A stretch of 64,000 nucleotides of DNA from Sinorhizobium fredii USDA 205 (GTDB lineage Bacteria; Pseudomonadota; Alphaproteobacteria; Rhizobiales; Rhizobiaceae). Under the pieces are notes generated by a model that had not been told where the DNA came from, ran no database searches, and saw only the letters and a program-made list of their open reading frames with translations. The translations under genes and the position numbers were made by a program. The stretch covers positions 62,001 to 126,000 of the forward strand of contig NZ_AUTC01000146.1 of the NCBI RefSeq assembly GCF_001461695.1, in the 5' to 3' direction. The stretch's first letter is position 1. Every line of letters starts with the position of its first letter. This document shows positions 16,955 to 24,820 of the stretch, piece after piece.

Positions 16955-18472
16955 TCAGTCTTCGCTGGCGGCAAGCTGGGCGAGAACTTCGCCGCGGCCG
17001 CGGGCCCTCAGGATCAGCGGCACGATGAATGCCAGGGCCGCGATTCCCAGCAGCACCGCGGCGATCGGCGAGGTGAACAGCACGGTGACGTCGCCCTGGC
17101 TGATCGAAAGGGCCCGGCGCAATTGCTGTTCGGCGAGCGGGCCGAGGATCAGGCCGACGACGACCGGCGCGATCGGGTAGCCGAAGACCCGCATGATGTA
17201 GCCGAGCAAGCCGAAGGCGAGCAGCATGCCGAGCTCGAACACCGAGGGATTGGCTCCGATGGTGCCGAGCGTCGCGAACAGGAGGATGCCGGCATAGAGC
17301 CAGGGCTTCGGGATCGTCAGCAGCTTCACCCAGAGGCCGACCAGCGGCAGGTTCAGGACGAGCAGCATGAAGTTGGCGATCAGCAGGCTTGCGATCAGGC
17401 CCCAGACGAGCTGCGGATTGGTCGCGAAGAGCAACGGGCCTGGCTGCAGGCCATATTGCTGGAAGCCGGCCAGCATGATGGCCGCAGTCGCCGAGGTCGG
17501 CAGGCCGAGGGTCAGGAGCGGCACGAGCGTGCCTGCCGCAGAGGCGTTGTTGGCTGCTTCCGGGCCGGCGACGCCTTCGATCGCGCCATTGCCGAATTCT
17601 TCCGGATGCTTGCTCAGGCGTTTCTCGGTGGCATAGGAGAGGAAGGTGCCGATCTCGGCGCCACCGGCCGGCATCGCACCGATCGGGAAGCCGATGAACG
17701 TGCCGCGCAGCCAAGCCTTCCAGGAGCGCGCCCAATCCGTGGCGCTCATCCAGACCGAGCCGCGTACGGCCTCGACCTTGTCGGGTCCCTTGTCGCCCTG
17801 CGCGGCGATGTAGAGCGTTTCGCCGATCGCGAACATGGCAACGGCGAGCGTTGTCACCTCGATGCCGTCGAGCAGATCCGGAACCCCGAAGGAGAGTCGC
17901 GCCTGGCCGGTCAACTGGTCGATGCCGATGCAGGCGAGCGTCAGGCCGACGAAGAGCGAGGTGAGGCCCCTGAGCGTCGAGTCGCCGAAGGCGGAAGAAA
18001 CGGTGACGAAGGCGAGCACCATCAGCGCGAAATATTCGCGCGGGCCGAAGACGAGGGCCAGCTTGACGATATAGGGGGCGACGAAGGCAAGGCCGAGCGT
18101 TGCAATGAGGCCGGCGACGAAGGAGCCGATTGCCGCTGTTGCCAGGGCGGGTCCGCCACGTCCGGCGCGCGCCATCTTGTTGCCTTCGAGCGCCGTGACG
18201 ATCGACGAGCTCTCGCCGGGCGTGTTGAGCAGGATCGATGTCGTCGAACCGCCATACATGCCGCCGTAATAAATACCGGCGAACATGATCAGCGAGCCGC
18301 CGGGATCAAGCTGGTAGGTGACAGGCAGCAAAAGCGCCACAGTCAAAGCGGGACCGATGCCCGGCAGGACGCCGACAGCCGTGCCGAGTGTCACGCCGAT
18401 CAACGCGTAGAGCAGATTCATCGGTTGCGCAGCAACCAGCAGCCCCTGCAGAAGGAAGTCGAGAGTACCCAT
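16955..18472 (-). CDS. tctA: Tripartite tricarboxylate transporter, large membrane subunit
   Basis: Inner-membrane channel of 505 residues with about twelve hydrophobic segments. The family signatures are present: GTAVGVLPGIGPALTVALLLP at the N-terminus (residues 30-50), YYGGMYGGSTTSILLNTPGE (about 68-87) and, in the second half, FIGFPIGAMPAGGAEIGTFL and NNASAAGTLVPLLTLGLPTSATAA. TctA moves citrate-like tricarboxylates driven by the ion gradient after capture by TctC. It is last of three genes in the order tctC-tctB-tctA on this strand, 14 bp after tctB. Confidence 0.95.
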   Translation of the reverse strand: MGTLDFLLQGLLVAAQPMNLLYALIGVTLGTAVGVLPGIGPALTVALLLPVTYQLDPGGSLIMFAGIYYGGMYGGSTTSILLNTPGESSSIVTALEGNKMARAGRGGPALATAAIGSFVAGLIATLGLAFVAPYIVKLALVFGPREYFALMVLAFVTVSSAFGDSTLRGLTSLFVGLTLACIGIDQLTGQARLSFGVPDLLDGIEVTTLAVAMFAIGETLYIAAQGDKGPDKVEAVRGSVWMSATDWARSWKAWLRGTFIGFPIGAMPAGGAEIGTFLSYATEKRLSKHPEEFGNGAIEGVAGPEAANNASAAGTLVPLLTLGLPTSATAAIMLAGFQQYGLQPGPLLFATNPQLVWGLIASLLIANFMLLVLNLPLVGLWVKLLTIPKPWLYAGILLFATLGTIGANPSVFELGMLLAFGLLGYIMRVFGYPIAPVVVGLILGPLAEQQLRRALSISQGDVTVLFTSPIAAVLLGIAALAFIVPLILRARGRGEVLAQLAASED

Positions 18473-18486
18473 AGGTGCCGGCCTTT

Positions 18487-18978
18487 CTAGAAGAGCAGAC
18501 GTTCAAGCGGTCCTGCCGGCAGCGACAATTGCAGGACTTTGGCGAAGATCGTCCAGACCAGGAAGCTGGCGACGATGCCTAAGGGGATTGTCAGCCAAAG
18601 CTGCCGCTTCCCAAAGCCGCGCGCCGTCATGGCGAAGAGGATGCCGGTGGCGATCGAAAAACCGACCGCATTCAAAAGCAGCATCTGCGCCGCAAGACCG
18701 CCGACGATCCAGGCGACCGGTCCGAGCTGCTGCGGTTCGCGCTCGGCGAAATCGCCCCTGAAGCCCTCGATGGCTGTCCAGATGGCAAGCACGATAAGAC
18801 AGCAGGCGATCGCGTAAGGCACGGTGGTCGGGCCGACCTGCGAGTAGCCGGCGAGCCCGGTGAGACGGGAAACGTCCCAGAAGATCAGGCCGGCAATCGC
18901 AGCGAGCACGACGGCGATGATCAGCGCCGCCCTGTCAGGGCGGCGCGTTTCGACGGAAGGGCTATCTCCCTTGCTCAT
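18487..18978 (-). CDS. tctB: Tripartite tricarboxylate transporter, small membrane subunit
   Basis: A 163-residue protein with four hydrophobic segments (ALIIAVVLAAIAGLIFWDV, VPYAIACCLIVLAIWTAI, VAWIVGGLAAQMLLLNAVGF and LTIPLGIVASFLVWTIFAKVL), the layout of TctB (DUF1468). It supports TctA. Its start codon overlaps the tctC stop as ATGA, and tctA follows 14 bp later, so the three are co-translated. Family sequences vary greatly, so the assignment leans on topology and position. Confidence 0.9.
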   Translation of the reverse strand: MSKGDSPSVETRRPDRAALIIAVVLAAIAGLIFWDVSRLTGLAGYSQVGPTTVPYAIACCLIVLAIWTAIEGFRGDFAEREPQQLGPVAWIVGGLAAQMLLLNAVGFSIATGILFAMTARGFGKRQLWLTIPLGIVASFLVWTIFAKVLQLSLPAGPLERLLF

Positions 18979-19919
18979 TTGACCAGTCCGATGTCCTTGA
19001 GGACGGCTTCGGTTGCCGAAACGTCCTTGGCGAGCTGCTCATCGAAGGCGGCGCCGGCGAGGTAGGTGTCCTGCCAGCCCTTGGTCTTCAGCACTTCCTG
19101 CCAGCCGGCGGACTTGGCGAGCTTCTCGATGTCGGCGGAGACGGCAGCCTTCTGCTCGTCGGTGAGGCCCGGAGCGGCGGCGACCATGCGCCAGTTCTCG
19201 ACGACGACGTCAAGGCCCGATTCCTTCAGCGTCGGGGCATCGATATCCGGAAGACGTTCGGCACTCGATACGGCGATCAGGCGGAGCGTGCCGGCCTTGA
19301 CCTGCGACTCGAATTCGCCGTAGCCGGAAATACCGGCGGTCACCTGGCTGCCGAGAATGGCGGCCAGGGCCTCGCCACCGCCGGAATAGGCGATGTAGTT
19401 GATCTTGGTCGGGTCGACGCCGGCAGCCTTGGCGATGAGGCCGACGGCGATGTGGTCGGTACCGCCGGCCGATCCGCCGCCCCAGGAAACGGCGCCCGGA
19501 TCTTTTTTCAGGGCCTCGACGAGATCAGCCATCGTCTTGATCTCGGAAGCGGCCGGAACGACGATTGCCTCGTATTCGCCCGTCAGGCGCGCGATCGGCG
19601 TGACGTCCTTGAGGGTAACCGGCGAGTTGTTGGTCAGGATGGCGCCAACCATGACATAGCCGCCGACGAGCAGCGCGTTCGGGTTGCCCTTCTGCTGGCT
19701 GGCGAACTGGGCGAGCCCGATCGTGCCGCCGGCGCCGGGAACGTTCTGCACCTGCACGTTGCCGGAAATGCCTTCCTGCTGCATGACGGTCTGCAGCGAA
19801 CGGGCAGTCTGGTCCCAGCCGCCGCCGGGATTTGCCGGCGCGATGATCGTGTAGTCGGCGGCATAGGCCGGAAGCGCCAGCGCGCCGGCGAGAATGGATG
19901 CGAGGAAGAAATGTTTCAA
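18975..19919 (-). CDS. tctC: Tripartite tricarboxylate transporter, binding protein
   Basis: Periplasmic binding protein of 314 residues. Translation should begin at the TTG at 19919, which has GGAGG eight bases upstream and gives the signal peptide MKHFFLASILAGALALPAYA; no ATG offers this. The mature part shows the Bug/TctC features IIAPANPGGGWDQTARSLQ, NVPGAGGTIGLAQFA, VSWGGGSAGGTDHIAVG and the C-terminal Trp-containing GWQEVLKTKGWQ. Bug-type proteins bind carboxylates with two water molecules held between two loops. A direct-repeat box 175 bp upstream probably binds TctD. Confidence 0.94.
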   Translation of the reverse strand: MKHFFLASILAGALALPAYAADYTIIAPANPGGGWDQTARSLQTVMQQEGISGNVQVQNVPGAGGTIGLAQFASQQKGNPNALLVGGYVMVGAILTNNSPVTLKDVTPIARLTGEYEAIVVPAASEIKTMADLVEALKKDPGAVSWGGGSAGGTDHIAVGLIAKAAGVDPTKINYIAYSGGGEALAAILGSQVTAGISGYGEFESQVKAGTLRLIAVSSAERLPDIDAPTLKESGLDVVVENWRMVAAAPGLTDEQKAAVSADIEKLAKSAGWQEVLKTKGWQDTYLAGAAFDEQLAKDVSATEAVLKDIGLVK

Positions 19920-20092
19920 GGTCGGTCCTCCGTAGGCGCGGTTCGTCCGCGCGGTGATTGTTGTCGCGAACGGGAGAAACGGGCGGCTGACCGCGAAGCG
20001 GCAACCTCCGACCGGATTGGTGATTTCCTCCCGATGCGCTGCTGGCATTCCGCCTCCACGGGTCGCCAGCGGCCCTAAAGCAACATAGAAAG

Positions 20093-20110
20093 CTGACATT
20101 AACCTGACAT
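20093..20110. promoter_or_regulatory. Direct-repeat box for an OmpR-type regulator (probably TctD)
   Basis: CTGACAT occurs twice (20093-20099 and 20104-20110) exactly 11 bp apart, inside CTGACATTAACCTGACAT. OmpR/PhoB-family regulators bind such 11-bp direct repeats. The box lies upstream of tctC and the nearest OmpR-type regulator is tctD 1.2 kb away. It also resembles a PHO box (CTGTCAT repeats), so PhoB cannot be excluded. Confidence 0.6.
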
Positions 20111-20155
20111 CAACCCGGTAGCGCGTAAACGGTTTGTTTCGGCTACCAGGGATAT

Positions 20156-21223
20156 TCACTGCAGTCTGAGCACCTCGTTCCATCGGGCGATCAGCCGGGC
20201 ACGCTTCACCTGATCGAGATAGACCATCAGTCCGGGGCTGACCGGGACCGGCTTCAACTGCCCGCCCAGCATTTCCTGCATCGTATTGGCGGTGTTCTCG
20301 CCGGCGACCTCCGGGCTGACGGCCGGGATCTGCAACTCGCGCGCCATGATCGTCTGGCCTTCCTTCGACATGAAGAATTCGAGATAGCGGCGGCCAAGAT
20401 CGGGAGAGGCGGCCGCCTGCGGCACGAGACCGATTCGCGACATCACCACAGTATAGTCCTTCGGCAGCACGATGCCGACATCCGGATGCCGCGAGGCCCA
20501 GTCGGCGGCATAGGAGCCGAGGATGTTGTAGCCGAGCACGAAGCGTCCGTCGGCGACCCGCTCGAGGATCGCCTGGCTCGTCGAATAGAGTTTGACGCCG
20601 GCAGCGCCCATCGCCTGGATGACGCTCCAGATTTCGCCGAATTGTTCCTGGTCGCGGGCCATGAAGAGGAAGCCGACGCCCGACCGCTCGATGTCGTAGG
20701 TGCCAATGCGGCCGAAGACAGCGCTGCCTTGCCGCTTCAGGTATTCGACGAATTCGGCGCGCGTCGCCGGCGGGCGCTCCGTCGCGAAGCTCGGCTTGTG
20801 ATAGACAAACACGGCCGGCTCGAAGGTCAGCGCGTAAGCCGTGTTGCGCCAGTTGGCCCAGGCCGGCCAGCGGCTGCTCATCGGCAGGTCGCTGCGTTGC
20901 GCGTAGCCGTCGTTGCTGAGCTTGACCTGCAGGTCCATGGCGGAAGAGAAGGCGAAGTCGGCCGTCCTCTGACCGGCATCGGTTTCCTTGACGATCCGGT
21001 CGTAGATCTCGCCGGTGAGCATATCCTCGTAGCGGACCGCGACATTCGGATTGGCCTTCTGGAAACCGACGATCATCGGCCGCGCCAAGGGCTCATCGAG
21101 CGAGGAATAGACGACCAGAACCGGGGCGTCCGTATCGCCGGAAACGGCAGGGAAAAGCACCGGCGCGGCACACGCGAACCGGGCGAAAAACAACCAAAAA
21201 GCGAAGAAAATCAATAAGCGCAT
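20156..21223 (-). CDS. Periplasmic solute-binding protein beside tctDE
   Basis: An exported protein of 355 residues (signal MRLLIFFAFWLFFARFACA) of the Fe3+/spermidine-type binding-protein class: APVLVVYSSLDEPLARPMIVGFQKANPNVAVRY, then AEFVEYL, YNILGSYAADWA and the C-terminal FFMSKEGQTIMA. There is no permease or ATPase for it nearby. It is transcribed divergently from tctD with a 76-bp gap. In several bacteria a lone binding protein next to a two-component pair presents the ligand to the sensor kinase, so it may be an accessory sensor for TctE; this is inference. The ligand is unknown. Confidence 0.85.
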   Translation of the reverse strand: MRLLIFFAFWLFFARFACAAPVLFPAVSGDTDAPVLVVYSSLDEPLARPMIVGFQKANPNVAVRYEDMLTGEIYDRIVKETDAGQRTADFAFSSAMDLQVKLSNDGYAQRSDLPMSSRWPAWANWRNTAYALTFEPAVFVYHKPSFATERPPATRAEFVEYLKRQGSAVFGRIGTYDIERSGVGFLFMARDQEQFGEIWSVIQAMGAAGVKLYSTSQAILERVADGRFVLGYNILGSYAADWASRHPDVGIVLPKDYTVVMSRIGLVPQAAASPDLGRRYLEFFMSKEGQTIMARELQIPAVSPEVAGENTANTMQEMLGGQLKPVPVSPGLMVYLDQVKRARLIARWNEVLRLQ

Positions 21224-21299
21224 AATTCACAATGCCTCACCCGCACGCCGTTCACAAGCAAGGTCGCGACCGATAAGGTGGGGCGGGGAGACGTGACAA

Positions 21300-21977
21300 T
21301 TGCGAATCTTGCTCGTTGAAGACAATCAGGCCCTGGCAGAGGGCCTCTCGACCCTCTTGCGTGACAGTGGCTACGCCGTCGACGTGGTGAACGATGGCGC
21401 GTCCGCGCATGCCGTCGCCGCGGCCGAGAGCTTCGATCTGGTGATCCTGGACCTGAACCTGCCGGAGATGGACGGGCTCGATGTGCTGCGCGCCATGCGG
21501 GCCCGGCAGAACCGGGCGGCCGTCCTGATCCTGACGGCGCGCGGCTCGCCCGAAGAAAGGGTGAAGGGCCTCGACCTCGGTGCCGACGATTACCTGATCA
21601 AGCCTTTCGACATCGGCGAGTTCGAGGCGCGCGTCCGGGTCCTGCTCCGGCGCCAGGCGGGGTTGCGCAGTTCGATCGTCAGCTATGGCAACGTCTCGCT
21701 GGATCTCAATGCGCGCAGCTTTTCCGCCGGCGGCGTACCGATCGAAATTCCGGCGCGCGAACTGGGGCTTCTCGAGCTTCTCTTTATGCGCGCCGGCAAG
21801 GTGGTCGCCAAGGACGCGATCGTTCAATCGCTGACCGGCCTCGATGACGACCTCAGCCCGAATGCGATCGAGCAATATGTGAGCCGGCTGCGCAAGCGCC
21901 TGGCGCCCTACGGCCTGACGGTGCGCACCGCCCGCGGCATCGGCTACTACCTCGACAAAGCGGCCAACCCCGAATGA
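21300..21977 (+). CDS. tctD: Two-component response regulator, OmpR family
   Basis: Cytoplasmic regulator of 225 residues. The receiver domain has the acid pair E7/D8, the phosphoacceptor D51 in VILDLNLPEMDG and K101 in DYLIKPF. A winged-helix DNA-binding domain follows (ELGLLELLFMRAGKVV, AIEQYVSRLRKRL, RTARGIGYYL). It starts with TTG at 21300; GGGGAG lies about ten bases upstream and the first residues MRILLVEDNQ match the family exactly. The kinase gene overlaps it by 4 bp. By analogy with Salmonella TctD it should switch on tctCBA. Confidence 0.93.
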   Translation: MRILLVEDNQALAEGLSTLLRDSGYAVDVVNDGASAHAVAAAESFDLVILDLNLPEMDGLDVLRAMRARQNRAAVLILTARGSPEERVKGLDLGADDYLIKPFDIGEFEARVRVLLRRQAGLRSSIVSYGNVSLDLNARSFSAGGVPIEIPARELGLLELLFMRAGKVVAKDAIVQSLTGLDDDLSPNAIEQYVSRLRKRLAPYGLTVRTARGIGYYLDKAANPE

Positions 21978-23353
21978 GGACCGTCGTCTATTCGCTCAGA
22001 CGCAGGCTGCTCGGCTGGCTGCTGATCTCAACGGCGGTGATCGGCGTGGTCGCGCTGATGGATACCTATCGGGAAGCCGTCAAAACGGCGAACGTCGTCT
22101 CGGACCGGGTCCTCGCGGGCTCGGCGCTGGCGATCGCCGAGCGCGTGGTCGTCGCCGAGGACGGCACGTTACAGGTCGACATTCCCTATGTGGCGCTCGA
22201 AATGCTGACCTCGGCTGCGCAGGATCGCGTCTTCTACCGGGTGGACGGGCCGCCGGGTGCGTTCATCACCGGCTACCAGACGCTGCCGTCGCTTCCCGAG
22301 GTGGCCGGCCAGTCGACGAGCTTCGCCGATGCGGTCTTCCGCGGCGAGCCGATCCGCCTCGCAGTGCTTCGCCGCTCCGCCTCTACCGGTGTCAATTCCG
22401 TTCCCTTCGTCGTCACCGTTGCCGAGACGACGATCGCCAGGCGCCAGCTGACGCAGACGATCCTGCTGCACTCGGCGCTGCGCCTCGGATTGATGATCGC
22501 CGGTGCCGCCCTGATCGTCTGGGTGGCGGTGACCTTCTCCTTAAGGCCGCTCTATCGGCTTGGCGACGCGATCGCCGAGCGCAGTCCAGATGATCTCCAC
22601 CCGATCGGCGAGCGCGTGCCGAGCGAGGTTCAGGGGCTCGTCGACACGGTCAATTCCTTCATGGTGCGCCTGCAGTCGGCGCTGGATGCGCTTCGCCATT
22701 TCACCGGCAATGCCAGCCATCAGTTGCGCACGCCGCTCGCCATCATCCGGACGCAGCTGGCGCTCGCCCACCGGTCGGCGACGGTCGAAGAGGCGCGGGC
22801 CGCCGCCTCGAAGGCGGATGAGGCGGTCGCCAATGCCGAGCGAATCCTCGCGCAATTGCTGCTGATGGCGAAGATCGACGCGGCGGCGAAGGAAGAGGCG
22901 CGCGGATCGGAGCGCATCGAACTCGCCCGGCTGGCGCGCAGCGTCACGGCCGAGCATGTGCCCGCGGCCGGCGAGGTCGGGATCGATCTCGGTTTTGCTG
23001 GCGAGGAAGAGCATTGGATCCGCGCTGAGCCGCTACTCATCGGAGAGCTCCTGAAGAACCTCGTCGGCAATGCGCTGCTCTATGCGGGGCGTGGGGCGGA
23101 GGTGACGGTGCGCGTCTCAGCGTTGAACGAGGGGGTGGCGCTCGAAGTCGAGGACAACGGACCGGGCATCAGGCCGGAGCTGCGCGAGGCTGTGCTGAAG
23201 CGCTTCCGGCGCGGCGGCAACGAGGCGCCCGGCACCGGGCTTGGCCTGCCGATCGTCGAGGAAATCGCCGCGCTCTACGGCGGCACGATGCGCCTCGAGG
23301 ACGGCGAGGGGGGCCGAGGGCTGAAGGTGGCCGTGACTTTCCCGGCGGGATGA
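21974..23353 (+). CDS. tctE: Two-component sensor histidine kinase
   Basis: Membrane kinase of 459 residues. Transmembrane helices lie at about 10-30 and 167-188 and enclose a periplasmic sensor of some 135 residues of the TctE/2CSK N-terminal type. A HAMP-like linker leads to the H-box ASHQLRTPLA with H249, the N-box LLKNLVGNALLYAG (about 355-368), the G1 box EDNGPGI and the G2 box GTGLGLPIV. The start ATG overlaps the tctD stop (ATGA). It probably senses citrate or a related tricarboxylate and phosphorylates TctD. Confidence 0.92.
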   Translation: MRTVVYSLRRRLLGWLLISTAVIGVVALMDTYREAVKTANVVSDRVLAGSALAIAERVVVAEDGTLQVDIPYVALEMLTSAAQDRVFYRVDGPPGAFITGYQTLPSLPEVAGQSTSFADAVFRGEPIRLAVLRRSASTGVNSVPFVVTVAETTIARRQLTQTILLHSALRLGLMIAGAALIVWVAVTFSLRPLYRLGDAIAERSPDDLHPIGERVPSEVQGLVDTVNSFMVRLQSALDALRHFTGNASHQLRTPLAIIRTQLALAHRSATVEEARAAASKADEAVANAERILAQLLLMAKIDAAAKEEARGSERIELARLARSVTAEHVPAAGEVGIDLGFAGEEEHWIRAEPLLIGELLKNLVGNALLYAGRGAEVTVRVSALNEGVALEVEDNGPGIRPELREAVLKRFRRGGNEAPGTGLGLPIVEEIAALYGGTMRLEDGEGGRGLKVAVTFPAG

Positions 23354-23407
23354 AGGGAAGCGAAATGGCCCTTTGCTAGTCGGCCCCGCCCGACTGACGG
23401 GCGGCCG

Positions 23408-23557
23408 CTATGCGTTGGCACGATCCTGATCGTCGTCGCGGTCGCGGACTTCGAGAAGAGATGCGGCGTCGCGGGTCTGGACCCGAAGCAGTTCGTTCCA
23501 GAGCTGACGGGCGAAACGCGATTGAACCTGGTTCGCAGGCTTGCGCTGCGATGACAT
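23408..23557 (-). CDS. Small hypothetical protein, 49 residues
   Basis: Starts MSSQRKPANQVQSRFARQLW and ends in the acidic RDRDDDQDRANA. The ATG at 23557 has GGAG at a good distance, which makes translation credible; a longer frame to 23653 lacks a site. It is soluble, charged, likely helical, with no Cys or metal motif. I do not recognise the family. It lies convergent to tctE and downstream of nothing obvious; the 200 bp to its right hold the terminator of the next operon. Confidence 0.55.
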   Translation of the reverse strand: MSSQRKPANQVQSRFARQLWNELLRVQTRDAASLLEVRDRDDDQDRANA

Positions 23558-23704
23558 GATTAATCTCCGGTAGGTTTGGATGCCCCTGATATAGTCTATC
23601 GGCACCGCGATTGCCACGGCGGAGTCTACCGGGCTGCCTTGCAGGACAAGCATATGTCGAGCGGCAAGAATACCGTCCGGTAACAGTAGAAAAACAACAA
23701 AAAT

Positions 23705-23730
23705 GCCGGGATGAATTTCTTCATCCCGGC
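23705..23730 (-). terminator. Rho-independent terminator of the inositol-type ABC operon
   Basis: GCCGGGATGAA and TTCATCCCGGC form a perfect 11-bp stem with a 4-base loop. Read on the minus strand it is followed by ATTTTTGTTGTTTTTC, a good T-tract. It begins 30 bases beyond the permease stop. Confidence 0.9.
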
Positions 23731-23759
23731 GAGGTACTTCCCTGGGAGAGCAGTGTTAT

Positions 23760-24785
23760 TTACGCCTTCTTGCGGCCCTTCTGGCGATAGACGTCGACGA
23801 CCACGGCGGCAACGATGATCACGCCCTTGACGATCTCCTGGTAGTAGGCGTCGACCCGCAGGAAGGTAAAGCCGGAGGTCATCACGCCGAGGATGATCGT
23901 ACCGATGACGGTGCCGGTGATACGGCCGACGCCGCCGGTGAGCGACGTGCCGCCGATGACGGTCGCGGCGATGGCATCGAGTTCGTACATGACACCCATG
24001 CCGGCCTGGGCGGTCTGGGCGCGGGCCGCGGTGACGACGCCGGCGAGGCCAGCCAGCATGCCGGCGATCGCATAGACCTTGATCAGATGTGCTTCGACAT
24101 TGATGCCCGAGACGCGGGCCGCCTGGACGTTGGCGCCGATCGCATAAGTGAACTTGCCGTAGCGGGTGTAGCGCAGCGCGATGTGGAAGATCAGCGCGAC
24201 GACCAGGAAGACGATGACCGGCCAGATGCCCGTGCCGATGAAGTTGAACTGGTCGGTGAGGCCCGAGACCGGCTGGCCCTTGGTGTACCACTTGGAGAGG
24301 CCGCGCGCCGACACCATCATGCCGAGGGTGGCAATGAAGGGGGGGATCTTGGTTCGCGCGATCAGTTGCCCGTTGATGTAGCCGGCGATAAGGCCGATGC
24401 CGACGCCAAGCCCGATCGGCACGATGGCCGGCAGGTCGGTCAGCGAAGGATAGAGCGCCCGCGGCCAAGTGGAGGCTTGCGCGACGCTCGCCGAGATCAT
24501 CGCCGTCATGCCGACCACGGAACCGGACGAGAGATCGATGCCGCCGGTGATGATCACCTGCGTCACGCCGACGGCGATGATGCCGATCACCGACACCTGC
24601 AGAATCATGATCGTCAGGCGCTGGGAATTCATCAGGAAGCTCTGGCCGACGAAGAGCCAGCCGAGGACTTCATAGACAAGCGCGATGCCGATCAACACCA
24701 GGAAGATGTTGAGCTCGGGCGGCAAGCGCCGCCTCGACCCAGCGAGGGCCGAACTCGTGCCCTGTGCAGCGATATTGGTTTCCAT
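23760..24785 (-). CDS. iatP: ABC transporter permease, ribose/inositol type
   Basis: Inner-membrane permease of 341 residues of the RbsC/AraH class, with about ten hydrophobic segments. Typical blocks are VTQVIITGGIDLSSGSVVGM (about 73-92), GLIAGYINGQLIARTKIPPFIATLGMM and YAIGANVQAARVSGINV, the last being the conserved cytoplasmic loop. It is the last gene of binding protein-ATPase-permease. The name rests on the likeness of the binding protein to inositol-binding proteins and on IolR-type boxes upstream; the permease alone would only say pentose/polyol. Confidence 0.75.
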   Translation of the reverse strand: METNIAAQGTSSALAGSRRRLPPELNIFLVLIGIALVYEVLGWLFVGQSFLMNSQRLTIMILQVSVIGIIAVGVTQVIITGGIDLSSGSVVGMTAMISASVAQASTWPRALYPSLTDLPAIVPIGLGVGIGLIAGYINGQLIARTKIPPFIATLGMMVSARGLSKWYTKGQPVSGLTDQFNFIGTGIWPVIVFLVVALIFHIALRYTRYGKFTYAIGANVQAARVSGINVEAHLIKVYAIAGMLAGLAGVVTAARAQTAQAGMGVMYELDAIAATVIGGTSLTGGVGRITGTVIGTIILGVMTSGFTFLRVDAYYQEIVKGVIIVAAVVVDVYRQKGRKKA

Positions 24786-24820
24786 TGTCTTTCCTCCCTG
24801 CGGTCGGCGTTCGCGCGCCT

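Noticed and set aside
17123..18490. A 455-codon plus-strand frame opposite tctA.
   Set aside because: Antisense to an unmistakable TctA; composition is Glu/Arg/Asp-rich without any domain.
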